64,000 nt of DNA from Lachnospiraceae bacterium NSJ-143 (GTDB lineage Bacteria > Bacillota > Clostridia > Lachnospirales > Anaerotignaceae). Below, piece by piece: positions 11,212-19,976 of this stretch. A program made the position numbers and the translations under genes. The stretch spans positions 62,001-126,000 of the forward strand of contig JALIFM010000001.1 of the NCBI GenBank assembly GCA_022867625.1. The letters run 5' to 3'. Below the pieces are notes generated by a model. That model ran no database searches, had not been told where the DNA came from, and saw only the letters and a program-made list of their open reading frames with translations. Positions within the stretch are counted from its first letter, which is position 1. The number at the start of each line of letters is the position of its first letter.

Positions 11212-11745
11212 CTATGACAGTATTGTAAAAAGTGAAAGGAATTTTTTCTCAGCTTCAGCAGGTGGAATAAATGAAAAATCCGGGCTTGATTTTATGGCAG
11301 GTACAGTTTCAGATATCTTTTCTCCGGCAAAGTGCAGAAACTCATAGTAGAGCAGAGCATCGTCAATTTCCTTTACAGCGGAGTATTCCGCACTTTCAGG
11401 CACCTTTTTGGCATATTTGAGGAACACGGCGTTTTGTATGCCCTTTTCTATGTCAATGTATTGTGGTATATGTCGTTTTACGGGCCGTATAATATCCGCG
11501 ATATAAGCCTCGCTGGCGTCATGCAGAAGACATAAAAGTGCTGTGTTTTTGTCCATGTTGCGGCAGAGGGCTTCCTCACAGCAGTGTATCGAGTGCTGGC
11601 AGACAGAGTAAAATTCCGGAAAATGCCCGTTAGCCCGAACCATCATTGACAGGGCGTGTGCAATATCCCTTATATCTATGTCCTCCGGCTGTGGGGAAAG
11701 CGGGTTAATGTGCTTTTTGGTATAGGTTGTTATATAATCGTTCAT
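11212..11745 (-). CDS. HD-domain phosphohydrolase (YfbR/5'-nucleotidase-like)
   Basis: 177-aa soluble metal-dependent HD hydrolase. The first metal-binding His is in VCQHSIHCCE and the HD pair is in LLHDASEAYIADI, with a final Asp in KEIDDALLYYE. This order resembles YfbR-type 5'-deoxynucleotidases and phage-encoded HD hydrolases. Nucleotide monophosphate dephosphorylation is the most likely reaction, but the substrate cannot be read from the sequence. It is monocistronic, convergent to the DnaI-like gene, with a ribosome-binding site GGAGGAAAC before the ATG. Confidence 0.82.
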   Translation of the reverse strand: MNDYITTYTKKHINPLSPQPEDIDIRDIAHALSMMVRANGHFPEFYSVCQHSIHCCEEALCRNMDKNTALLCLLHDASEAYIADIIRPVKRHIPQYIDIEKGIQNAVFLKYAKKVPESAEYSAVKEIDDALLYYEFLHFAGEKISETVPAIKSSPDFSFIPPAEAEKKFLSLFTILS

Positions 11746-11844
11746 TGTTTCCTCCGGATATGAAGTTGTTTATATAATATGCAGCGGCTGAAATTTTGTT
11801 AAGCCATGGTAAAAAAAGTCCATGCCGGCCAAACGGGACGCAAC

Positions 11845-11884
11845 AAAAAGCCCCGTCTGGCACAGGCGGCCTTTGCGGGGCTTT
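11845..11884 (-). terminator. Terminator of purE
   Basis: On the minus strand AAAGCCCCG pairs with CGGGGCTTT (plus-strand positions 11876-11884 and 11847-11855), followed by five Ts. Confidence 0.8.
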
Positions 11885-11907
11885 GGGCATTGGCTTTAAG
11901 CCGGTTA

Positions 11908-12429
11908 TCATTTTTTCATGCCCTCAAGGTATTGTGCGTATTTAATCTGCTCAAGCCTTTCGGCTTTTTCAAGTACCATCTCCTCAAGACCTTTTTTAAA
12001 TTCCTGAACCCTTATGTATATATCCTCGTCGTACGCGCCAATAATCTGGGCGGCAAGTATACCGGCGTTTTGAGCCCCGTTTATGGCAACTGTGGCAACC
12101 GGTATGCCCGGAGGCATCTGGCAGATAGAGTAGAGCGAGTCAACTCCGCTTAGTGTGGAGGTCTTTACAGGCACGCCTATGACAGGCACGCTTGTCATGG
12201 CAGCGGTCATGCCCGGAAGATGCGCCGCGCCGCCTGCACCGGCTATAATTACCTTTATTCCCCTTTCGTGAGCGCTGTGTGCGTAATCGTACATTCTCTG
12301 CGGTGTTCTGTGGGCAGATATTACAGTAAGCTCATAGGGTATAGACAGTTTATCAAGAAGCTTTGCCGCCTCGCTCATTACAGCCAGGTCAGAATCGCTT
12401 CCCATTATTATTCCTACCAATGGTTTCAT
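11908..12429 (-). CDS. purE: N5-carboxyaminoimidazole ribonucleotide mutase
   Basis: Class I PurE, converting N5-CAIR to CAIR in purine synthesis. The 173-aa product carries [13 protein letters not shown], the catalytic His of ISAHRTP and [11 protein letters not shown]. It stands alone: no purK, purC or other pur genes are in the window, and it has its own promoter and terminator. The ribosome-binding site on the minus strand is TGAGGTGATT before the ATG. The C-terminal 20 residues are a basic/acidic helix and extend a little beyond the minimal family length. Confidence 0.96.
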   Translation of the reverse strand: MKPLVGIIMGSDSDLAVMSEAAKLLDKLSIPYELTVISAHRTPQRMYDYAHSAHERGIKVIIAGAGGAAHLPGMTAAMTSVPVIGVPVKTSTLSGVDSLYSICQMPPGIPVATVAINGAQNAGILAAQIIGAYDEDIYIRVQEFKKGLEEMVLEKAERLEQIKYAQYLEGMKK

Positions 12430-12448
12430 TATTAATCACCTCAGGAAG

Positions 12449-12477
12449 ATTTTATCATTTATTGCCGGTTTTTTAAA
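12449..12477 (-). promoter_or_regulatory. purE promoter
   Basis: Minus strand TTTAAA (12477-12472), 17-bp spacer, TAAAAT (12454-12449) preceded by TGA. No PurR box or purine riboswitch is recognisable in the short leader. Confidence 0.45.
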
Positions 12478-12521
12478 GGTTTTACAATATACAATTTTTG
12501 TGTTTTTATTTTATTGGTAAT

Positions 12522-12531
12522 TTGTTATAAT
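12522..12531 (+). promoter_or_regulatory. Extended -10 promoter of rnr
   Basis: TGTTATAAT: a perfect TATAAT (12526-12531) with TG one base upstream. The -35 region is T-rich but has no good TTGACA match. Confidence 0.45.
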
Positions 12532-12568
12532 AATACTGATTACTGTCAGATGAAAGGCGGCGGCGTTT

Positions 12569-14731
12569 ATGGAATTTGATGAAAAGCTTCTTGAAAGAAA
12601 AAAACGTATTCAGGAATTTATAAGCAGTGAGGATTATGTTCCGCTAAAGCGGGGCGAAATGCGCATAATATTGCAGGTGCCAAAGGAGGAGCAGGGTGAT
12701 TTTGACGCCATTATAGACAGCCTTCTGGAATCCGGGGAGGCTTATGAGACAAGAAAAGGAAAGATTGTAACCGCCAAATCGGTTAACCTCCTTCCGGCCA
12801 CTTTTATGTCAAACGCTAAGGGGTTTGGCTTCGCGCGCCTTGAGGACAGCAACGACAATGACGTTTACATACCTCCAGAGGGTACAATGAACGCCATGCA
12901 TAAGGATAAGGTTCTTATACGCATTACAGACCAGGCTTACGGCGGCAGGAGGGCCACAGGAGAAGTGGTAAAGATACTGTCGCAGGCAAGGGAAGGCATT
13001 GTTGGAACATTTGACGAGGGCCGGGGATTTGGCTTTGTTGTGTGTGATGACAAAAAGATAAGCGATATATTTATACCTAAGGGCTCCACCAGAGGGGCGG
13101 TTACGGGCAGCAAGGTAGTGGTTAATATATTAAAACGTCCTTCGCCGAACAAATGCGCTGAAGGCGAGATAGTTGAAATACTTGGGCATAAGGATGACCC
13201 GGGAGTGGATATTTTATCAATAATACGCCAGTTCAACCTGCCGATTGACTATCCGGAGGACGTTTATGAGCAGACAGAGGGGCTTCCGGAGGATATTACA
13301 GAGGCGGAAATAGAAGGCCGCGAGGATTTAAGGAATATTAAAACCGTGACAATAGACGGCGACGACTCAAAGGACTTTGACGACGCTGTAAGCCTTGATA
13401 TGCTGGAAAACGGCAACTTCCAGCTTGGTGTCCATATAGCCGATGTATCGCACTATGTCACTGAGGGCTCGCCGCTTGACAGAGAAGCCTACAAAAGGGG
13501 TACAAGCGTATATCTGGTTGACAGGGTTATACCAATGATACCTCACAGACTTTCAAATGGCATATGCTCCCTCAACCCGGGCTGTGACCGCCTTACACTC
13601 AGCTGTATAATGGAAATTGACCATGAGGGTACGGTTGTAAACCACAGGATAACCGAATCTGTGATACATTCGGACTGCCGTATGACATATACAAAGGTCA
13701 ACAATGTGATAGAAAACAAAGATGAGGCACAGATGGAGGAATACGCCGATTTTGTGTCTATGCTTGAGGATATGGACAGCCTCAGGAGGATACTCAACCA
13801 CAAGAGGCAGCAGAGAGGTTCTGTTAATTTTGATTTTCCGGAATCAAAAATAATTCTTGATGAAACCGGCAAGGTCCTTGACATAAGGCCGTATGAAAAA
13901 AATTCCGCCACAAACCTTATTGAGGAGTTTATGCTTGTCTGCAATGAGACTATAGCGGAGGACTATTACTGGCAGGGTGTGCCGTTTATGTTCCGTAACC
14001 ATGACCAGCCGGACGGCGAGAAGATAGAAGGCCTCAAAAAGCTTATATCAGCCTTTGGCTACAGGCTTAAGGGCAAGGGAGACGAAATACACCCGCGCGA
14101 GATACAGCAGCTGATACAGAAGGTTACGGGCACGCCTCAGGAGCACATAATAAGCAGGATAGTTTTGAGAAGCATGAAGCAGGCCAAATATCAGGCTGAA
14201 AATATCGGGCATTTCGGCCTTGCGGCCAAGTTTTACTGCCACTTTACATCTCCAATCAGAAGGTATCCGGATTTGCAGATTCACAGGATAATCAAAGAGG
14301 TGATTGAAGGCGGCATAACCCCTGAAAGGTCAAAGCACTACGAAAGCGCCATGAACGAAAAGGCGTACCATTGTTCCGTTACAGAGCGTACATCAGACGA
14401 TGCTGAACGGGAGACGGACAGGCTTAAAATGGCCCAGTTTATGTCGGAGCGCATTGGCGAGGAATTCGACGGCATTATATCCGGTGTGACCGGCTGGGGA
14501 ATATATGTGGAACTTGAAAACACGGTAGAGGGAATGGTTCCGTTAAACGATATGGAGGACGATTTTTACGATTACGAGGAGGACAGCCTGAGGGTTGTAG
14601 GCAAGCGTACCGGAAAAATTTACAGGCTCGGCGATACAGTTAGAGTTAAGGTTACAAGAACGGATATACAGGCAAGGACTGTAGACTTTATGTTCGTTGA
14701 AAAGGGAGGCAAAGAGGAAAATGAAGATTAA
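12569..14731 (+). CDS. rnr: Ribonuclease R
   Basis: Processive 3'-5' exoribonuclease that degrades structured RNA and, with tmRNA-SmpB, mRNA from stalled ribosomes. The 720-aa product has an N-terminal helix-turn-helix-like part, two cold-shock/OB domains (about 75-225; FMSNAKGFGFARLE and EGRGFGFVV), the RNB catalytic domain (about 255-590) with DGDDSKDFDDAVS Asp ligands and FTSPIRRYPDLQIHR, and a C-terminal S1 domain (about 630-710). Its end overlaps the downstream ketopantoate-reductase-like gene by 11 nt. In many Firmicutes smpB and ssrA follow rnr directly; here they are 6 kb away. Confidence 0.97.
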   Translation: MEFDEKLLERKKRIQEFISSEDYVPLKRGEMRIILQVPKEEQGDFDAIIDSLLESGEAYETRKGKIVTAKSVNLLPATFMSNAKGFGFARLEDSNDNDVYIPPEGTMNAMHKDKVLIRITDQAYGGRRATGEVVKILSQAREGIVGTFDEGRGFGFVVCDDKKISDIFIPKGSTRGAVTGSKVVVNILKRPSPNKCAEGEIVEILGHKDDPGVDILSIIRQFNLPIDYPEDVYEQTEGLPEDITEAEIEGREDLRNIKTVTIDGDDSKDFDDAVSLDMLENGNFQLGVHIADVSHYVTEGSPLDREAYKRGTSVYLVDRVIPMIPHRLSNGICSLNPGCDRLTLSCIMEIDHEGTVVNHRITESVIHSDCRMTYTKVNNVIENKDEAQMEEYADFVSMLEDMDSLRRILNHKRQQRGSVNFDFPESKIILDETGKVLDIRPYEKNSATNLIEEFMLVCNETIAEDYYWQGVPFMFRNHDQPDGEKIEGLKKLISAFGYRLKGKGDEIHPREIQQLIQKVTGTPQEHIISRIVLRSMKQAKYQAENIGHFGLAAKFYCHFTSPIRRYPDLQIHRIIKEVIEGGITPERSKHYESAMNEKAYHCSVTERTSDDAERETDRLKMAQFMSERIGEEFDGIISGVTGWGIYVELENTVEGMVPLNDMEDDFYDYEEDSLRVVGKRTGKIYRLGDTVRVKVTRTDIQARTVDFMFVEKGGKEENED

Positions 14732-15632
14732 GAATGTGGCTTTGGTTGGCTTTGGAGCCATTGGATGCGTATATGCTAAAAATTTTGTAAAAAATATTGG
14801 AGACGATTTTGCTGTTGTGGCTGAGGGAAAACGCGCTGAGAAGATAAAAAAGGGCGTAATTGTAAACGGCGAGAGGGTTGTGCCAAGGGTTGTTGGGCCT
14901 TCAGAGGAAGGTTATAAAGCAGATTTGATAATTTTTACAGTAAAAAACTACCACCTACAGCAGGCGCTCAGTGACGTTAAAAACATGGTTACGGATAAAA
15001 CTGTATTTCTTACGGTCTTAAACGGTGTAACGGCAAGAGATGAGATAGTGGAGGCGTATCCCGAAAACAGGGCGCTTTACGGCCTTGGAATGGGGATAGA
15101 CGCCGTAAGGACAGACGAGGGAATCAGCTGCTCCTGTGAAGGCACAATACAGTTTGGAGACGCCGACAATACATGCCTGTCAGATGAGGTAAAGGCCGTA
15201 AAGGCTGTGCTCGACAGGGCCGGCGTGACTAATGAGGTATGCCCTGATATGATAAGGGCAATATGGAACAAGTGGATGATTAATGTAAGCACAAACCAGC
15301 TTTCGGCTATAACGGGGGCGGGATATGGCAGTTTTCTTGCTGTGCCGGAGCTTAACAGGGCAATGCATGAGGTTATGACAGAAGTAATAACACTTGCCCG
15401 CAGCAAAAACATAAATATCACTGAGGACGATGCTTTTGCCTACGAGAAGAAGCTGGCCGGCTTTGACCCGGCCGGAAAGACTTCAATGCTTCAGGATGTG
15501 GAGGCAAAAAGGCAGACAGAGGTTGACTATTTTGCCGGAACTGTAATAAAATTCGGCAGGGAGGCGGGTGTGCCTACGCCATGGAATGACAGGATATACC
15601 TGCTTATAAAGACTATAGAAAAATTATACTGA
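14721..15632 (+). CDS. Ketopantoate reductase (ApbA/PanE) family protein, copy 1
   Basis: NADPH-dependent reductase family that includes 2-dehydropantoate 2-reductase; 303 aa. The N-terminal Rossmann domain opens with VGFGAIGCVYA, and the central NWKK-type Lys of the family appears in AIWNKWMINVSTNQL. The C-terminal helical domain contains the conserved SMLQDVEAKRQTEVDYF, with the Glu that binds substrate. The ATG at 14721 is chosen because it matches the N-terminus of copy 2; a start at 14697 would add eight basic residues. It overlaps the end of rnr by 11 nt. No panB, panC or panD is present, so a role in pantothenate synthesis is not shown. Confidence 0.88.
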   Translation: MKIKNVALVGFGAIGCVYAKNFVKNIGDDFAVVAEGKRAEKIKKGVIVNGERVVPRVVGPSEEGYKADLIIFTVKNYHLQQALSDVKNMVTDKTVFLTVLNGVTARDEIVEAYPENRALYGLGMGIDAVRTDEGISCSCEGTIQFGDADNTCLSDEVKAVKAVLDRAGVTNEVCPDMIRAIWNKWMINVSTNQLSAITGAGYGSFLAVPELNRAMHEVMTEVITLARSKNINITEDDAFAYEKKLAGFDPAGKTSMLQDVEAKRQTEVDYFAGTVIKFGREAGVPTPWNDRIYLLIKTIEKLY

Positions 15633-15674
15633 TTTGAGCGGCCTGCCGTTGCGCTTATAAAGGAGCTGGTAAAA

Positions 15675-16586
15675 ATGAAGATAAATAATGTTGCTATGGT
15701 TGGGTTTGGCGCTATAGGCTGTGTTTACGCCAGAAGGATTGTGAAAAGCCTTGGGGAAAACTTCGCAGTTGTGGCCGGAGGAAAGCGCGCCCAGAGAATA
15801 CGAAACTATGGAGAAACCGTAAACGGCGAGAAAATCATGCCGAGGGTTGTTGAACCTGAGGATACTCAGTTTAAGGCTGACCTTGTTATTTTTACAGTAA
15901 AGAACTATCAGCTGGAGCAGGCCATAAAGGATATAAGAAATATAGTGTCAGAAAAAACAATTCTGCTTACAATACTTAACGGGGTGTCCGCAAGGGATAC
16001 AATAAAATCGGCTTACCCTGAAAACACTGTGCTCTACGGCCTGTGCAAGACCGATTCCGCCAGAACAGAAAAAGGTATAGAGTGCTCTTGGGAAGGGCAG
16101 ATACAGTTTGGCGAGGCGGATAACTCTGTTATGTCAGATGAAGTGCGGGCGGTAAAGGATATATTTGATAATGCTGAAATAAAGAATGAGGTCTGCGAGG
16201 ACATGATGCGGGCCATGTGGTTTAAATTTATGATTAATGTCAGCATAAACCAGCTTTCCGCGGTCACACGTGCCGGCTATGGGGCGTTTATAAAGGTGCC
16301 GGAGCTCAACAGGGCAATGCGTGAGGTAATGACAGAGGTTATAACTCTGGCTCAGAAAAAGGGCATAAACATAACGGAGGCTGACGCTGATAAGCATGAA
16401 AAGAGCATGGTTAATTCCGACCCGGAGGGAAAGACATCTATGCTTCAGGATATAGAGGCAAAAAGGCAGACCGAGGCAGAGTATTTTGCCGGTACTGTTA
16501 TCAGATTAGGCAGAGAGGCGGGCGTGCCTACGCCGTGGAACGACAGGATATACCTGCTTATAAGGACAATAGAAAGCCTGTATTGA
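15675..16586 (+). CDS. Ketopantoate reductase (ApbA/PanE) family protein, copy 2
   Basis: Tandem paralogue of the preceding gene, also 303 aa and closely similar along its whole length (VGFGAIGCVYARR, AMWFKFMINVSINQL, SMLQDIEAKRQTEAEYF). The equivalent of the family Lys in copy 1 (NKWM) is also Lys here, but the preceding Asn is Phe. A good site AAAGGAG precedes the ATG, 42 nt after the first copy. The two proteins probably act on related 2-oxo acids; whether they form a hetero-oligomer or have split substrates cannot be told. Transcription ends at the terminator at 16599. Confidence 0.88.
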   Translation: MKINNVAMVGFGAIGCVYARRIVKSLGENFAVVAGGKRAQRIRNYGETVNGEKIMPRVVEPEDTQFKADLVIFTVKNYQLEQAIKDIRNIVSEKTILLTILNGVSARDTIKSAYPENTVLYGLCKTDSARTEKGIECSWEGQIQFGEADNSVMSDEVRAVKDIFDNAEIKNEVCEDMMRAMWFKFMINVSINQLSAVTRAGYGAFIKVPELNRAMREVMTEVITLAQKKGINITEADADKHEKSMVNSDPEGKTSMLQDIEAKRQTEAEYFAGTVIRLGREAGVPTPWNDRIYLLIRTIESLY

Positions 16587-16598
16587 ATATAACCGCAG

Positions 16599-16625
16599 AA
16601 AAGCCCTTTTAAAGGGCTTTTTTTG
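16599..16625 (+). terminator. Terminator after the ketopantoate-reductase pair
   Basis: AAAAGCCCTTT (16599-16609) pairs with AAAGGGCTTTT (16611-16621); a T run follows. Confidence 0.87.
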
Positions 16626-16672
16626 TTTGGGAAAATAAGGTTTGTGGTGTTGTTAAGGAAAAAGCAGTCTGT

Positions 16673-16701
16673 ATTGATATTTACACGCTGCGGTAATATA
16701 A
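16673..16701 (+). promoter_or_regulatory. Promoter of the SPFH/zinc-ribbon operon
   Basis: TTGATA (16673-16678), 17-bp spacer, perfect TATAAT (16696-16701). Leader of about 120 nt to the ATG at 16831; a second TATAAT at 16805 lies just before the ribosome-binding site. Confidence 0.65.
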
Positions 16702-16830
16702 TATTGCTGAATATGTATTTTCATATATCAAAATTTATGTTAATATATAACAAAAGCTTTATACTTAAGCCTGTTAGGGCATAAGCGGATTCGGTTTTGC
16801 AGGTTATAATTTTTGTATAGGGGGATTAGC

Positions 16831-18132
16831 ATGGCAATTATTGATGTCATTAAATATAACGGGGCGCCGGGTACATTTGTATGGAAATATCCAAATGAGG
16901 AGCTGGGTACATGGACTCAGCTTATTGTAAACGAATCTCAGGAGGCCATATTATTCAAGGGAGGAAAAGCCTGCGATGTTTTTCAGAGCGGAAGGCATAC
17001 GCTTGATACGGCAAACATACCGATATTAAACAATATAGTAAACCTGCCGTTTGGAGGGCGCTCGCCTTTTACAGCTGAGGTATGGTTTGTCAATAAGCTT
17101 GTAAACCTGGATATTAAATGGGGAACACCAACGCCTATACAGATACAGGACCCAAAATACGGTATTTTTGCTCCGGTACGTTCAAACGGAATGTTCGGCA
17201 TACAGATAGGCGACTCTAAAAAATTTCTTGTAAAGCTTGTCGGTACGCTCACATATTTCGACAAGGTAAGCATAGTTAAATTCTTCAAGGGGCTGTACAT
17301 AACCAAGGTTAAGGATTCCATATCTTCATACCTTGTTCACAAGCAGATTAGCATATTGGAGATAAATGCGTATATTGACGAGCTTTCTGAATACATGAAA
17401 GAGCGTATTAAACCGGTAATGGATGAGTACGGAGTGACGCTTGCATCGTTTTATGTAAATGATATAAGCGTGCCTGAAGACGACCCGGCTGTGCAAAAGC
17501 TCAAGGAAGCACTGGCAAAACGCGCGGAAATGAATATTATCGGCTACAACTATCAGCAGGAGCGCTCCTTTGATACCCTTGAGGGAGCTGCCAGAAACAC
17601 CGGCTCAGCAGCCGCACCTATAATGGGCGCTGGCATGGGCCTTGGAATGGGCGTCGGTGTAGGCCGTGCTTTTGGAAACGAGTTTGGCGGTGTTGCAGGA
17701 CATATGAGTGTTTCCGGAGGGCAGCCGCAGGCAGGAACCAAAGTATGCCAGAACTGCCACTGTGCAATACCGGCTTCGCAGAGGTTCTGCGGAATGTGCG
17801 GCTTTGACACCGAAAATGTCAAACAGTCATCTAAGGCTGTGTGTTCAGCCTGCAAAAGTCCAATAACGCAAAATATGAAATTCTGTCCGGAATGCGGAAA
17901 AAAGATTAACCCATGCCCTAAATGCGGCAGCGATATACCGGAAAACGCAGATAAATGCCCTTCCTGTGGCTATGGTATGCCGGAAAAATGTCCTAAGTGC
18001 GGAGCTTCGGTGCCGCCGTCTGTTAAATTTTGCCCTGAGTGCGGGGAACCGCTGGCAAAACGCTGCAAAAAGTGCGGAGCTGATATTGAAGGCTCGCCTA
18101 AATTCTGCCCTGAATGCGGCGAAAAATTATAA
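16831..18132 (+). CDS. SPFH-domain protein with C-terminal zinc-ribbon array
   Basis: 433-aa soluble protein resembling the YdjI group of SPFH (stomatin/prohibitin/flotillin) proteins. The SPFH domain spans about residues 30-235. A Gly/Met-rich hinge (about 258-290) follows, and then five zinc ribbons of C-x2-C pairs to the C-terminus, for example CQNCHCAIP/FCGMCG, CSACKSPI/FCPECGKK and CKKCGADI/FCPECGEK. No membrane segment is visible. ATG at 16831 follows a GGGGGAT site; a start at 16813 is possible but lacks one. It leads a four-gene operon in which two other members also end in zinc ribbons. In Bacillus subtilis YdjI works with YdjG/YdjH at the membrane with PspA; a similar stress role is inference. 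Confidence 0.85.
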   Translation: MAIIDVIKYNGAPGTFVWKYPNEELGTWTQLIVNESQEAILFKGGKACDVFQSGRHTLDTANIPILNNIVNLPFGGRSPFTAEVWFVNKLVNLDIKWGTPTPIQIQDPKYGIFAPVRSNGMFGIQIGDSKKFLVKLVGTLTYFDKVSIVKFFKGLYITKVKDSISSYLVHKQISILEINAYIDELSEYMKERIKPVMDEYGVTLASFYVNDISVPEDDPAVQKLKEALAKRAEMNIIGYNYQQERSFDTLEGAARNTGSAAAPIMGAGMGLGMGVGVGRAFGNEFGGVAGHMSVSGGQPQAGTKVCQNCHCAIPASQRFCGMCGFDTENVKQSSKAVCSACKSPITQNMKFCPECGKKINPCPKCGSDIPENADKCPSCGYGMPEKCPKCGASVPPSVKFCPECGEPLAKRCKKCGADIEGSPKFCPECGEKL

Positions 18133-18146
18133 AGGGGTGATGGCGT

Positions 18147-18848
18147 GTGAACAGGAGAAGTCTGGTTTTTGGTATCTCCGGAATACTTGTTGTAATTCTT
18201 ACACTTGCTGTGGCTATTATAAATATCAACGACTGGAGCGGCATAACAGCCGCGGCTCTTGCTGTTGCGGTTTGGTCTGAAGCAGCTCTCTTTGGCGGCT
18301 TTATCGCAATAGAACGGCTTGCCCAGAGCCGTCAGCAGGTGCTGCTCAGGTCAGGCTGCGGAGTAACGGTCGGAGTATACTCTGTTGTAGCGTTTATTGT
18401 ATCGCTGCTGTTTATGCTGTTTTTTAAGCAGTCGGGCAAACTGTTTTTTACAATACAGCTGATACTTATTGTATTCGCGGCCATATTATGGCTGGCGTTT
18501 ATAGCTGTAAGCGGAGGTATAAGGGAAAGAGACAGCAAAACACTTTCTTCAATGGCGTATATTGACGGGTGTGTAAACCGGCTTAACTCGCTTATGGACG
18601 AAAGGGCAAACAGTGAATTTTCTGAAAAAATAGGAAAGATTGCCGAGGAGCTGCGTTTTACAGACACAACACTGGCCTCAGAGGCTGATTCGCAGATTGA
18701 AAAAACCATATCGGCCCTTGAAATAGAGCTGGACGGTGAGGATAAATTTGAGCTTAACGACAGAGTGGAAAATCTCTGCACAAAACTGGATTCCCTCATA
18801 ACAAAGAGAAAATATGAGGTTAAGAGCAAAAAACAGGGGGGATTTTAA
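18147..18848 (+). CDS. Membrane protein of unknown function in the SPFH operon
   Basis: 233 aa with four predicted membrane helices (about 7-27, 31-51, 71-93 and 102-122), followed by a cytoplasmic, mainly helical tail of 110 residues rich in Glu and Ser. No family is recognised. The start is GTG at 18147, with AGGGGTGAT upstream; a nearby ATG at 18140 is in another frame. Its stop codon shares a base with the next start (TAATG), so the two genes are translationally coupled. It is probably a membrane partner or anchor for the SPFH protein. Confidence 0.7.
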   Translation: MNRRSLVFGISGILVVILTLAVAIININDWSGITAAALAVAVWSEAALFGGFIAIERLAQSRQQVLLRSGCGVTVGVYSVVAFIVSLLFMLFFKQSGKLFFTIQLILIVFAAILWLAFIAVSGGIRERDSKTLSSMAYIDGCVNRLNSLMDERANSEFSEKIGKIAEELRFTDTTLASEADSQIEKTISALEIELDGEDKFELNDRVENLCTKLDSLITKRKYEVKSKKQGGF

Positions 18849-19432
18849 TGAATGAGTCAAAAAAGAATATTCTGACAGGGCGTATAATAGAGCTGATACA
18901 GATTGTAATAGGCGCGCCTCTGGTGTTTATATTTGGAATGTGTACTATAGTAAGCCTATTTGACAAGACAATAGGTGCAGGCGGATTTTTAGCCGTCAGT
19001 TTAATTATGACTGTACTGGGAGCGCTCTGCATATTTTTTGCCATAAAGCGCCATAAGCTTATTTCTTCATTCAAGAGATATTCGGGAATATTATCAGGCG
19101 ACCCTTCCGGGGATATAGGATACATAGCCGAAATTACCGGCGAGCCCGTAAGCGTTGTAGCAGACAAGGCACAGAAGATGATTGCCAAAGGTTTTTTTGT
19201 TAACGCCTACATTGACCTTAACTCTAACAGGATTGTATTAAGGGGCAATGATATTAATCCTTCAGCTGTCGGAGCAGAAAATAGCCCTGAACATGTACGG
19301 CAGGCGGCGCAGGAGCAGCCCGCGGCTGAGTTTGTTTCGGTTGTATGCCCTAGCTGCGGCGGAACAAACAGGGTGGCCAAAGGGCAGGTCGGAGAATGTG
19401 AGTACTGCGGAAGCACTATATCTGGACAGTGA
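18848..19432 (+). CDS. Membrane protein with C-terminal zinc ribbon
   Basis: 194 aa. Two membrane helices (about 12-38 and 43-66) are followed by a winged-helix-like stretch (YIAEITGEPVSVVADKAQKM, about 98-117, then GFFVNAYID) and a single zinc ribbon at the C-terminus (CPSCGG then CEYCGS). The middle resembles PCI/winged-helix segments found in other Firmicutes zinc-ribbon membrane proteins. It is third in the SPFH operon, coupled to the gene before it. Function unknown; the ribbon type is the same as in the first and last genes. Confidence 0.7.
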   Translation: MNESKKNILTGRIIELIQIVIGAPLVFIFGMCTIVSLFDKTIGAGGFLAVSLIMTVLGALCIFFAIKRHKLISSFKRYSGILSGDPSGDIGYIAEITGEPVSVVADKAQKMIAKGFFVNAYIDLNSNRIVLRGNDINPSAVGAENSPEHVRQAAQEQPAAEFVSVVCPSCGGTNRVAKGQVGECEYCGSTISGQ

Positions 19433-19461
19433 TTAATTCTATATCGGAAAGGGTGTTGGGT

Positions 19462-19896
19462 ATGAATTTTAATAATGATTTTTTTGATAATGACTTTTTT
19501 GAAAATGCAGTCAACACAGGCCGCAGCAATTCTGTTACCACATCAAGCACAACAGTAAACGGTGTATCCTTTGAGGAACTGTCAAGGACAAATCCACAAC
19601 AGGCCCAAAAGGTAAGGAAACAGATGGAAAAACTTGTAGAGGCAGGGCTTATGCCTGCGTCAAGCCTTAAGGGGTTTGGGCAGAATACCGGCGGTGTACA
19701 GGCTGATATGGGCGGAGGAGCATTTTCAAACAACAGCATAAACGGCATATCACAGAATACACAAAGTGCTGCGCCTGAGCCTGCACCTGCACTAAGAAGC
19801 GGCGTATATACCTGCCCTAACTGCGGTGCTATAAACAATATAACAGATGGAAGAAATGAATGCGAATACTGCGGAAGCCCGATTGCGGCAAAGTGA
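19462..19896 (+). CDS. Small zinc-ribbon protein of the SPFH operon
   Basis: 144-aa soluble protein. The N-terminus is Asn/Phe/Asp-rich (MNFNNDFFDNDFFENA), then comes a helix (NPQQAQKVRKQMEKLVEAG), an Asn/Gly-rich linker and a C-terminal ribbon (CPNCGA then CEYCGS). ATG at 19462 is preceded by AAAGGG at an 8-nt distance; a GTG at 19429, inside the upstream gene, is the alternative. The ribbon is nearly the same as that of the preceding gene, so the two may bind the same partner. No known family. Confidence 0.65.
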   Translation: MNFNNDFFDNDFFENAVNTGRSNSVTTSSTTVNGVSFEELSRTNPQQAQKVRKQMEKLVEAGLMPASSLKGFGQNTGGVQADMGGGAFSNNSINGISQNTQSAAPEPAPALRSGVYTCPNCGAINNITDGRNECEYCGSPIAAK

Positions 19897-19926
19897 AATA
19901 TGTTTTTTAAGCTTTATTAGTATACT

Positions 19927-19960
19927 AAAAACGGCAAATCGAATGCGATATGCCGTTTTT
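19927..19960. terminator. Bidirectional terminator
   Basis: AAAAACGGCA (19927-19936) pairs with TGCCGTTTTT (19951-19960) between the zinc-ribbon operon and the converging PPOX gene. Confidence 0.85.
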
Positions 19961-19976
19961 ATTTTTTAATTGTTAT

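Noticed and set aside
11806-12153. 115-codon ORF antisense to purE
   Set aside because: Overlaps purE and its terminator; purE has all family motifs.
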